DNA of 64,000 nucleotides from Acanthaster planci. Taxonomy: Eukaryota > Echinodermata > Asteroidea > Valvatida > Acanthasteridae. The translations under genes were made by a program, and so were the position numbers. The stretch spans positions 2,594,740-2,658,739 of the forward strand of contig NW_019091364.1 of NCBI RefSeq assembly GCF_001949145.1, in the 5' to 3' direction. Positions 1 through 11,270 of this stretch are shown here, in pieces; the first letter of the stretch is position 1, and each line of letters opens with the position of its first letter. The notes under the pieces were generated by a model. That model did not search any database, had not been told where the DNA came from, and saw only the letters and a program-made list of their open reading frames with translations.

Positions 1-29
1 CTCAATTCAATGACGGGGGAAAAAAGGTT

Positions 30-101
30 TGCACTGCCCGGGAATCGAACCCGGGTCGCAAGAATGGGAATCTTCCATGATACCACAACACCACCATTAA
101 A
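30..101 (-). tRNA. tRNA-Gly(CCC)-like gene, degenerate
   Basis: Read on the minus strand this has a perfect T arm (stem CCGGG/CCCGG, loop TTCGATT), a D-arm region, a CCC anticodon in loop TTCCCAT, and a GCAGTGC 3' acceptor half with an A discriminator. The 5' acceptor half (TTAATGG) pairs at only about four of seven positions (one of them G-U), and one anticodon-stem pair (G27-G43) is broken. It is tRNA-Gly by anticodon, but the damaged acceptor stem makes a pseudogene or a tRNA-derived SINE head more likely than a working tRNA. Confidence 0.6.
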
Positions 102-784
102 CAATCATTAGTCTAATAACGGATATTTACTCTGGTGATAAGAAAAAACTATGCACTTCCTTCATACTCAGCCCATGTGCGTCATGGGATCCATTTTACT
201 TGCGAACTGGGAGCTTGCACTGAGCTGGAGATAATTTTTTTTTCATGGAATGCGTAAATTACTTCGCCCTCAACGGTGATAAAAGGAGAGGCAATATGCA
301 TACTCCGCTGGAATGGGTGTATGGACGCAGTGTGGGATGTCGTTGCGTGGAGTCAAAGCGTCCACATTCACTCATGCACGGCCGTGAACTTCCAAGCAGG
401 AAATGGCTGCATTCGAAATCTTACGGCTGCGGCTAGCCCACGTTATGCTGATGGCAAACGATAGCAGTGGCTAGCCGAACAGCTCCCATGGGTGACGGCG
501 TGTTATGCCAACTGTATTCAAAACGGTCGGACACAACGTCTCTATGCTGGGCCCCTGGCTTGGGTCTGGGCCCCTTGGTCTGATGAGGAGACGATCGAGA
601 CCAGACGAAACAAACACGGGCAAGTTCGAGCGGCGATTACAGTTGTCTACCACGGGTCCTTTTCCTTGGTAATTACCTGTGCGCAAAATAAGTATGGGTA
701 CCAGACAAAATAGAGCAGTGGTCGACAATAGGTCGTCGCTCGAAGTCGCCCAAAGTTACCCCCTGAGATAATCACTCCACTCAC
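102..784. other. 3' intron region of the KLHL10-type gene
   Basis: The last visible KLHL10 exon ends at 785 with a GTGAGT donor, so this stretch is expected to be intron. I looked on the minus strand for the final Kelch blade, which should continue after EEW, and found none. Short open frames on both strands here show no family features. Confidence 0.5.
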
Positions 785-3700
785 CACTCTTCGTTGTCCG
801 GATCGTAGCACTCCACGTTGAAGATAGTGGTGATGCCGTTGAAGCCGCCGATGATGAAGATCATGTCGTCCAGCACGATGGAACCGAAGTTGCTGCGGTG
901 GATGTACATGCTGGGGCAGGGTGTCCAGCCTAGGGCGTTCATGGTCCACCGCTCCATGGTGTTGAGTCTCGTCAAACCGTTGAAACCGCCTGAAACGGAT
1001 TTGAAGTACTTCAGTAAGGGGCAAGTAACCAACTGGGTACCCATAATTTGAGTCCATAGAGGCGAAAATGGGGATTATTTTACCGCTTGCCCCTTTTTCG
1101 TACGTTGATAATTCCTTCCCCCCCCCGAAGTACTGTTTCTGTGAACTTTTAAGTTTCTGACATTTGTAGAGAGCCTGCATTTTTACCTATAGACATTTGA
1201 AATCATTTCTCTGAATTCAATTGACACTTAGCCAATGATTTCAACAAATCTCAACGTAACAGTTGGTGTGTTCCTGCTGTGACGATAGAGGGTATGCTGC
1301 CGTTTTGTTATGTGCTTTTGCTCCACAGGATACGCACGAAGGAGGTTTCCCTGTGAAACAAAAGAACTGCCTTCAAAGATGGCTACCGTGCAAAGCCTCT
1401 ATTGGTGGGTTTTATTGGTCTGAGAAAGCTGATTAGGCCTACAGTAGTTGAATTGATTAAGTTATCAATTCTCGTCGGCTGTTAAGCGACCAATGACACC
1501 CAAGCATAACACAACGGCCCTTGTTTGGCAAGGTCGAGGCTACCCACCCACAGCATAAACGTAGTCCCGGAACGACACGCAGCCCACTCCGCTCCGCCGG
1601 CTGCCCATACGGGGCAGGTCGCGCCATTCCCGGGCCTCGGGGTCGTACATCTCCGTGGTGTTCAGGCACTCGTTACCGTTGAAGCCGCCGACGATGACGA
1701 TGCAGCCGCCCACCGCGCAGGCCGAGGCGTCGCTGCGGTGGTGGTTCATGGACTGGATCAGAGACCACTGATTAGCCTCCGGTTCATATCTTTTGAGGGA
1801 TAAAGTTGAGACGTCATTGCAAACTCTGCATGTCAGGAATCCCCCCCTCCCATTGCGGCTGGCCGTGTGGATTGTGTGGACACAGGTCTTATAATCATGT
1901 TATTATCAATTTCTGAACATAGATTTAGCTCTAAATGGTTTTAATTTCATGTCCTCCGCACCCTGTAAATAATAAATAACCCTGTAAATAATAAATTACG
2001 CCCAAAAAATCTTAGGTATTTTGGGGGGGATGTTGGGGGGGTCCCAACTGCAGATCTGAAATAACATTTGATGCATGACTGAAAACCCATACAGTTCTTC
2101 CTGTTGTTCGAGTTGACTACATGATTCCACATTCTTGTAATGGAACAATTTGAAAACAAAGTGTAGTTCACATACATTTATTCAAAAATAAACAGAATTG
2201 TCAACCAAAAAATAACGATCAATAATAAGTACGAGATCTGGATGACAGGTTTGGAAATTATATGATAAAAAACGCATTAAAGAAAAGTGTAAACTAAAAA
2301 ACACTGAGAAATAACAACTGATACAATACCCCAACCTGTATGGTGACAAAACCAGGCTGTTTGGCATCAGCTAATTCAAGTTAGCAAAAACTGATTCTCA
2401 AAGATCACCGGATGCTTCCGTATAGGATTTTAAATTACGTAAGGAGCTTCTCAACCAAAACCCTCAATCTTGGAGGTTTAAATCCTAGCAGAACAGTATA
2501 GTTGTGTAGGCCTACCTGAAAACATGATGCATCAGTAGATAAAAGTGGCCTCCGACGTAAAATGTAAGACATGAGCGTCACTGCCGGCGAACACTTCTAT
2601 TGTTTATATGCCACAGCAACTGCGCAGGTCATGGATTTTTCTTTGTCTTTGTTTTGACTTCTTTCGTCTGTTTCTGAGTTAAGACCCTAAAATTCTAAGT
2701 GGCTCCATTTCCTGCCTAAAGAACAACTGCAAAATGTGATATGATGGAACCACGGCTGAGAGACACTTGGTTCCATCACCAAATGAATCGGTTATCTCGT
2801 ATGAGGCAAAATCACGGAGATTTACTGGCCGAAATTTACTGGCCTTTGCTGGCCTCGTAAGTACACTCGAACATATGGGAGCAAAATCCAAAGCTGGCTT
2901 GCATCCAGAACCCACAAAACGAGGAGGCACCGCACACCTGCAAGCAAATGAAAGGCGTTTGGATCAGTGTCATTTCTATTACCTCTCTACCGACCGCAGC
3001 CGAGTGTGGCCGTCGAAACCCCCCATGGCGTAGATGACTCCGCCCAGCACGGCCACGCTGACGTAGCACCGGCGGGAATGCATGGGAGCAACCTCCCGCC
3101 AGACACGGGTGAGCGGGTCGAACAGCCGCACGCTGTTGAAATACTGGTTGCTGTCGAACCCACCTACCGAATTGAGGAAATTGATGGGCATCATATCATT
3201 TTGACATGACAATAATGGTAGCAAGTGCGTTCAAAGTCGACATGACGCTAAAAACTTGGTTACATAATTCCAATCACAATTTTACCTGGGGACATGGGTT
3301 GAAAAGTTCAAATAATGCACTTGTTTCTACCGATGAACTAGGTTTAACAGCCGCCCATTTCGACTACCCAACACCCGCAAAGCTTAAAGCCAAGCTGTCG
3401 TCATATATGAGTATGTATGAAACCTGGCCGTAATATATTTCCATCACATAGCACGCATTAATACCGGCGATTCACAATAGTGCGCCACCAAGAGTTTGCA
3501 ACCCGTTAGCCAAACATAACGCGCGAAATTTGTCGACCCTTTCCAAACACGCATTGGGTCGACAAATTTTGCGCATTCTGATTGGCCAACGCGTTGCAAA
3601 CTCTTGGTGGCGCACTATTGTGAAACGGCCGTATTACCGATGCTTTCCAAATCAGTAACAACCTTCAAAGTGAGCGCATTTTCTTAAATGAGACAAATTA

Positions 3701-6664
3701 TTAACACATAAATTGAAGCTCAGAATAAAAAACTTTTAATTGTGACTTTTCTAACAAGAGAAATATGTGCAGCCTACTATCCAAGATTCCAATGTAGACA
3801 TCCAGTATTCGAACCGCTTCCTTGACTCACTTTTACGCACAAGCCGACCTTCTCATACCCACAATGCTGCAGAATTCTGCTGACGCATGTGACACCATTC
3901 TGTTGCCTCTTATAATACGTTGCCGGCACTCTTCAAACAGTGGCATTTTGCTGTAAAAGCCTGCTGGATTTATAAACAGCGGTGGGTAGTCGGGTCGGTC
4001 GGTCTTATCCCGGCCTCTTCTGCTCCGATCCACTTACCAATAACAAACAGCTTGTGCCCCAGCACGGCTACGCCCATGTAGGCCCTGGGCCTGTTGTTGG
4101 CGGTGTCCAGCATGACCCAACGGTCGGCCCTGGTGTCGTAACACTCGATGGCGCTGGTCGGGCTGCCGCCGCTCCAGCCCCCGACGGCAAACAGGACTTT
4201 GTACGGCAGTCTTGGGCGGGATACCACCTGTGAGGGGATGATTTCGTTGAAGACTATAATAGGCCTAGGTATGGCATGCTACAAGTAAGGCTATATATCA
4301 AGGAACCACATTTAGCTCAAGCAATAATCTTCCACGTGCTTAATCAGAGGTGGCTGTTCCTACCTATCATAATAAAGTACACTAATAATTAACTTAATTA
4401 ATTTTTTTCCTCTTTCGATTTGGTTCTGATGATGAATTTACAAGATAACACTTCGCGACCTCACTTTGATGGCAACATTCATTTTACATGCGCCAGCTCG
4501 TGTTTAATTCCAGAAAACACCAAGTTATGCTGTTATAAAGGGTGCTCTTAACTCATCAACATGAGCCTGTGAATGACAACTCCCTGGTTCGTGCGTACAG
4601 TGCCTCGACCGCACCCGAACCTTGTGTCTATAGCTGTTGTGGCTTAATTAAGCCCTCTGTTTCCAAATGCGCGGCACCTGCTCATTGCAGACATAGCCGT
4701 AGCTCTGGAAGCCCGTTTCGGACTTGACCATCGAGTCGCTCTACCAATACCAGAGTGTTTACATAAGGCACAGTGGTGAATCAATGATCCTTCATCATTT
4801 TATCCTGTCGTTTTAACTGCTGTCCATATTACTCCACATACTTTGCTGGGCCCCACTGTGCCCTCGGTAGCGTCGAAATTGTACGTGTAGTTGATGGTCT
4901 GCACGATGACCGGTTTACACAGGTCGTTGTTCTTGACGTATGAGTGCGCCTTGATGTTGTTCATAAAGTAGTCCGTATTGGTCATACCAAGGCGTATGTG
5001 CATCAAGAGGCGGGGCATGAATGTTTTGCGTTCGGCCTCTTTGAATCGTATCTGAGATTGGAGAAAATAAGAAATTACTAAATTACTATTTAGAGAAAAA
5101 ATAGTCAAATATTAAGCTTTAAGCTGGTGACTAAAACTGTTTCCCGAAGAGCCTGCAAAGTAAATTTAGTTTGCCTAAGAATACTGTCGTTTTATTTATG
5201 TCGTTCGTTGTCACAAAATACCTAAGCGGAAGAGCAAAAATTATATCCATGCCGGGCTCAGTGCATAAACATATAAACGGACTATTCTATGTGAACCATT
5301 TTGCCGTATTTGTCATGTAGGCTATTCAAATTGGACACGTGTATGTTCTGTACCACTGCTTAAATAGCCAAAGCCACGAAAGTGATACGCATGTAGTAAC
5401 ATTCCTGGCTCTGGCACTAATGTGACAAAGTTCGAGTGCATAGCCATGCTCAAATCGAAGCCAAGGCCGTCATCACTGTCTTAAATTGTGAATGCTCTAC
5501 AGTCAGATTACCCATCTCAGCACTGCCTCGAAGACGTACTCCTCCATCTTGACATTCAGTTGGTCCTCATACAGTAATTCCACCAGCTCGTCCACGCTCA
5601 GTGAGAGGAATTCCTCGGACTCCGGAAGGAGCACGATCTCCTCGAAGTGGACCAGGATGAACATGAGGGCGGTCTCCTGCAGCTTGAAGCAGAAGTACAT
5701 CTTGGCGAAGCGCCAGATGCCGATGCAATTGTCCGCCGCCAAGTGGTTGATGAGGAACTCGCTGCAGAGTTGCACCAGACCTGTGATTGGGCCGGAGCGG
5801 AATGACGTATAAGGTCAGCTGACAGGCTTATTGGTAATTGGACAAGGCTCGCTCTCAGAAAATAATAACAATGGCGTGTCTTCGGCTACGGTGGTTGATG
5901 AGGAAGGTATGTGTAACGTCTAGTGCCGTCACTTTGATACTTTGATTACGTAAACTGCCGATATGAAGGCTGTTAAAAAAGGCTGATTTTGTGGCCACAT
6001 CCTTCAGTGCCTGGCGTGTGAAGACACGTGCAGTGTAAGTTAGCTACGTTTGCCTTCACATCAATGGACATAATCAATGATGTTTATGACGTTAACAGAC
6101 ATGGCAGGCCAAACTCATCTCGGAAATACGGTTCAGTTTAGAGAAAGAGTTTCCTTGTTACCATTCCACAAAAACATGGACGATACTGAATATACTTGCA
6201 GAAATTTTTCAATCTGTAAACGGTGCCCACCTCCGACGTTGAACTGGTCGGCAGCCGGCAACAATTCCTCCACGTTCTCGGCCGTGATCTTGACCTGTCT
6301 GGTGTAGGCGTAGTCCAGGATGAGGGCCAGCAGGTTGGCCTTGGTGTTGGGAATGTTGACCACTCGCTCCTGGGTCTCGTGCATGCCGTTGGTGAACAGG
6401 GCCCTGAAGTAAGGGCTGCAGGCTGCAAGGATATTCCTTGAACGAGGTTGGGGAAAAAAGAAAAGAAAGTGATGGCCTCAGGATGCTGTATTGGCGACAG
6501 TTAATATGGCTAACTTGCTATGCGAGCTTCATTTTCCTTGCTTACCTATGGGCGGGGAAGTCCTGGTCTTCGCACCGTAGCACAACATCACAGAGCTGGC
6601 CGTTCTTCCGCAGTTCGTCGAAGACGGTGAAAGCATTGTAGCTCACTCTTCTTTCCACATTCAT
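785..6664 (-). CDS. KLHL10: KLHL10-type BTB-BACK-Kelch protein, 3' end off the window
   Basis: Coding exons in transcript order: 6664-6546, 6436-6231, 5780-5512, 5051-4842, 4227-4038, 3163-2983, 1789-1548, 989-785. All junctions are GT-AG and the phases join exactly, giving about 540 residues. Exons 1-2 encode the BTB fold (LCDVVLR, ACSPYFRALF, YAYTRQV). Exons 3-4 encode BACK (DNCIGIWRFAKMY, YVFEAVLRW). Exons 5-8 encode Kelch blades with repeated GG pairs (AVGGWSGGSP, YAMGGFDG, IVGGFNGNE, IIGGFNG). Exon-by-exon wording fits vertebrate KLHL10 best, a germline CUL3 substrate adaptor of about 608 residues. The start is the first ATG after an in-frame TGA. The final blade and stop are missing, cut by the left edge. 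A close KLHL paralogue cannot be fully excluded. Confidence 0.9.
3458..3638. repeat. long hairpin, MITE-like, in KLHL10 intron 5
   Basis: Two arms of about 70 bp, 3471-3539 and 3556-3624, are near-perfect reverse complements (ends TTCACAATAG and CTATTGTGAA, inner ends GTCGACCC and GGGTCGAC) around a loop of about 16 bp. Weaker pairing runs outward to TAATAC on the left and GTATTA on the right. No coding capacity. A non-autonomous DNA transposon is the likeliest origin; a clean target-site duplication is not visible. Confidence 0.75.
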
Positions 6665-9341
6665 CCTATCTATTCTGATTCAACTCGAGCGTTTTTTCTT
6701 CTGACTTTTGGACCAATACCCGGCACTTCTCTCAAGGCAAGTCATTTTTCTGGAAGTTTGCGTGGTTTCTGGCGGGTTTGTTTTGATTTCGGTGTTTCTG
6801 AGCGAGTTCGGCGCGCGGGGAGGTTCGGTCTAGCCAACTCGCGTTTGTCGCGATGGTAACAGAATCATCACGAAAAATGAATTTACATCATCAACAAGGT
6901 GCAGTCTTTCTATCCTGTTCGTAAGTGACTTTGTCACAAAGGCGGACGCGCCACGATTCGCAGGCTCCCATTGGACGATCGCAGAAGTTGTGCGTTAACT
7001 TCCGGTTCCATGGTTCCACATAAACGGCGATCAATGCATGTAACTCTATGTGCAGTGCACATGTGCAGTGGGCGTGATTTAATCTGGAGTACGTCACACT
7101 TACGAACCAGATTGGCCGCTGCCTTTAATTACGCGCACGCATTTTGGGAAGCTTTCCCATCTGACGCTTTTATTCTTACGTCATAATGTATTCGTGTCGT
7201 TGTTTAGGCGTAGGCATAGAGCTGTAGGCCTATCGACAAGAATACAACATCAAATCAGTGCTGTGAAATATGTGATTGCCGAGCTTTCGGTAAACTGAGT
7301 ACCTCAGGGCAAGCAGATTATTCTGATCTCGGTGCTACGCAGCCCTTCCATTATCTGAGCTATAGGCCTGAATACATATAGCTCTATGGGCATAGGTGTT
7401 CTGTGGGGATAATGTTCTACCACAAAGTTATAGCTCTATGTCTTGGTATGTTGGGCTTCAATGCAAATGGGATTCATTCAGTTTAGTGTCGAAGTGGAAA
7501 TTTAAGTAGATGAGCAGCTACCAGTAAGTTGGCTTCAGCGCACCCACTTCACTGGCCTCGTCTGGAGCAACGGTCCGGATAATATTTTGTTCCCCGAGGT
7601 TTTAAGGGGGGGGGATGATAAACAGGGACAATAGTCGGTGCTGTTCGCGGCATGCATAAACACTCAGCGACACGCTTATGCCATGGAAAACGGGAAATTC
7701 CCACAAACAGCGGCCCATGGATGTTGCTAACTTTGTGGATCTTCCATTAGAGTAGTTAGAAGTCCTCAACACTGAAGAATGGGAAACTGAACGTGCTGTG
7801 TGGGAAAAACACAGAAACATCAATCTTTGGAGACAAAGATACCTATAGTTTCTTGTCGGGAAGGTGATTTCGCTCGTTTGATCGCATTGTTAGGCTCGCT
7901 TCAGCGTGAGTTCAGTCGCGCATCCCGCCGCTTTGTTAAAAGAAAAAAATCACGGGATTGCAAAGAAGTACTTCCAATCTGCAATTAACTCCGCCCCCCA
8001 TGTGGACTGGGGCCATAGAGCTATATATATCTCTATGACTGGGACACCCAAAACAAGAAAATGACGAATTCACCCGTTCACACACGCCTTCACGTCCAGA
8101 GAACTTTTTATTTACTTAAAGTACATGTACAAAACGAACTGCTTAGCCTTTTAAATCCATTTGAGAAAGAAAAATAGCAAAGGTGTTGAAATAAGACTGC
8201 TCTATCTAGATTCGAAAGTATAATGTCTCCTAAAATATCACGCGATGTATGTCTTTTCCGAATCCCCGATGCTCTTAAGTTCTTAATGTAAACGGAAAAC
8301 AAACTTTGAACTGAACAAAACAAAGCGAAAGCAAAAAACGTATATTTGGCCTTTCCGTGAGCCCCAGCAAGAGGTTACTCTTCCAACTGTTACTTCAGAC
8401 TCATTTTTTAAGAGGAAAGATTCACCCAAAAGGGCCCAATCGGGTTTAAGAACAAATAACTTGCAGAAATTATTGTTCATTGTACATTCACTTTTCAATA
8501 AAATCCAGAAATATTCTGGAATCAATTAAAATAAGGTCATTTACCCTGTCCCGTTTTACAACATTGGCAATTGCAGGTCGGTCTAAGACCTCAATCAAGG
8601 AAATTTGCGTTAACTCAAAGAGCATTTCGGTCAACAGTTGACGCCACATTTTTGGATGAAAAATACCAATGCAATGACAAACTCTCACCTTCCAAGACAG
8701 ACTGGCGTACAAAAAAAAATACGAAAAATGTGCACAGCCACAATTGTGGGTATAGGCCGATCTTTTGTTGGTTTACAAAGCAACCATTATGAAACCATGC
8801 ATCAACGCAGTGTGCAGTTGGGTTTCGGGCATCAAGATTATGTAGTCCCTATTTAGGCGCAGCTGACAACGAGCTGAATGACGGCTCATTTTCATTGAGG
8901 TACTTCAACAAAAGATATTGCTCACCAAATTCAGGAACTAAGCAAAAGACGGCTGGAAACCAGTCACACTAACAGTACACAAAAACAATATATTTGACTG
9001 GTAGCCTACGTTTGCTTAGCAGAAATTTCCCATGCTTTGCGACTTTCTGTGTGCTTCAATTGCAGCTCATTCAAAATGGTCCCTGGTTTGCAATAACGCT
9101 AAATTTCCCTCTATTTTCATGGCATTGCTTTTCAGGTTATGTGCAAAACAAGAATATCAATGTTACACCCAAGGTATAACTAATTACCCGTGGTTGTGGT
9201 TGTACACAAAACGTTGGAAGATGAAATGAATTCCATAAACATCAAACAAAAGATAATTCCGTGTTATTGCTAACACCAATAACTCAAGCGCATCTGCTGA
9301 CTAACATCAGCTATTTTCCATTGAGTGGACGAAATCGGCCT
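6665..9341. other. region upstream of the KLHL10-type gene
   Basis: No exon with convincing splice sites or protein family is visible. The first 200 bp upstream of the KLHL10 start are relatively CpG-rich and may hold its promoter. Several ATAGAGCTAT-type palindromic words lie at 7217, 7367, 7377, 7430 and 8014-8037. The rest is AT-rich and would include the 3' UTR of the gene ending at 9342. Confidence 0.4.
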
Positions 9342-10311
9342 CTAGAGGTCGCCCGCCTCCTGGTACTCCTTTGCACCAATGATCTTGCAGTTATCCCTGA
9401 GGGGGATCCCCTTGCCCACTGCCTGATTGATGATTTTGCGGCACAACCTGTTGACTGTTCCCGCTTCATCGCCCTCCATCGGCAGGAATTTGACAATGTA
9501 TACGTCCACTTTTTCTGTCGATTCGATCTGAGGGTTATAAAAAAATAGAAGTGCAACTAAGAAATAGGTTCTACAGTATGCATGTCGGTGGGTTGAAATA
9601 TAGTTGCTTTTAGTTCTAGATAAATAATGAGCAACGAAATACATTTATGGGCCCTAGAGGGCTCCCTGGCGCTTTGCATAACGAACCAACTATAAAACAC
9701 AGAAGTAATAACACCAAAACTATAAAAAAAAATAACTAAATAAACATAAGGAAGTAGAGAGACGAACAGATGCCCATAAAATTTCCTTTCAGCTGTGGAT
9801 TACTTGACATTTATACTCGTGAAAGAAAATTAGATCCCAATCAAACCAGATCATATCTGCATCTGGGCGTAGGTCTTACTGCATGTTTTCCAATGGCATC
9901 TCTGAATTCTGGAGCTTTTTGAAAAAGTGTATTTTAGCAGCCCGATGTGAAATAAAATATGGTAGGCCTGGATATACCAAAGGATGCTAAAATATCTAAC
10001 ATGACATACGACACGTTCAAGATATATTCCAACGGCATACTTCTCCGAGGATGAGTTGTATATTGCAGTAACTGTGACAGAATTTGTCGCAAAACCTCTG
10101 CAACGTGTTGGCCCCCACCCCGAATAAAGTACTTTTACTGTACCTCAAACCTGTTTGCGAACTCATCCGTGATCTCACACAGCTTGGCGAGGATGATGTC
10201 GCCGATTTGGGGCACCATATCCCCGCGAAGTCGCAGCCGAACCTTGACGGGGTCGTCGGGCGGCTGAACAACGATGACGGTGGCGCCCGTCCGGCTGACG
10301 CGGCACCCCAT
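9342..10311 (-). CDS. unidentified 117-residue protein with N-myristoylation-type start
   Basis: Two exons, 10311-10144 (56 codons) and 9527-9342 (61 codons plus TAG), join in phase 0 across a GTACAG donor and a polypyrimidine/CAG acceptor. The start ATG has A at -3 and G at +4. The protein begins MGCRVSRTG: Gly2, Cys3 and Ser6 match the pattern for N-myristoylation plus palmitoylation, so a membrane-attached protein is inferred. The remainder looks like a small mixed alpha/beta fold: a strand-rich stretch (ATVIVVQ, VKVRLRLRGD), a central segment with GDIILAKLCEI, then strand VDVYIVKFLPM, then a helix NRLCRKIINQ. A cag acceptor just upstream of the ATG suggests a non-coding 5' exon. I do not recognise the family and assign no function. 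It lies head to head with MPLKIP. Confidence 0.62.
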
Positions 10312-11270
10312 GCTTCCCAGCCTGTCCAAGGAAAGACAAGAACAGTTCAGTTCTACTGCCCGAACTCCAAGTCACAAATCAGGCTTGCTCCGTTGGTGAA
10401 GAGATCCAAAGCTCACGGTCCGAAATTCCTTCGACTTCCTTGAAAAACAAAAGTCTCGAACCTCTTTATCCAAGTCGATCCCCCTTCTGCTGTTTACAGA
10501 GAAAGGGTACACCACGTAAAATCCGAGGAAGATCCATTTTCTCCATTGAAATTTTGATCCAAACAGAAAAAAAATCGCGGTGTTTGCCAGTTTCTGTCTC
10601 GCGCGCAGTGGCGCAGAGCGGTTCGCACGCGCGCGGAACTTTTTTCGAAATAATGCAGATTTTCCTCGCGAGAAACTGCGGCTGCTTTGCACTGTTTGCA
10701 AAACCAAGCACTCACGTGCACGCAATAGCCTAAAAAGGTGTCTGGGCCAGCATTTGCATAATGTAAGCCCACATTTTGTCACTCTGTGGTTTTCTGCAAC
10801 TTATTAATGTGCATTTCCTTGACGTCTGATGAGGAAGGTGTCCACATGAAGGCCTACCGAGTTGAACTTTACATTATGATTTTTTTTTATTGCTGATGCT
10901 ATAAATGTACCAGCGCTGTCTAAAAATAACACTCTTCACATGTGGAAAATTCTTAATGGCACTTGAGTTGACATAATTTACCCCTATCACCTTATTTTAT
11001 ACACAAACAGCTATCAGAAGTTATTCAAAACGAGGAATGACGACTTTCCTGTTATAACAAAGAAATCTTGACCGTCAGGTCGAATAGCGCCATCTCTTGA
11101 TGTTCTTACAATAGCCGAACGAATGTAAGCTTAAGTCTGGTGCCTTTCAACTCTTCATAATATTCAAATACTGGACATGGAGAACGTAAGGAATCACACC
11201 AGAAATGGAAAAGAATTGTGAAAAGTGATTTTGTGATCGAGAGAGTCGGAAGAAAATTTCAAATTTGACG
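10312..11270. promoter_or_regulatory. shared head-to-head promoter region
   Basis: About 960 bp separate the divergent starts of the 117-residue gene (minus) and MPLKIP (plus). A CpG-rich patch at about 10600-10680 contains repeated GCGCG words. No TATA box is obvious next to either start. The non-coding first exon of the minus-strand gene probably lies here. Confidence 0.4.
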
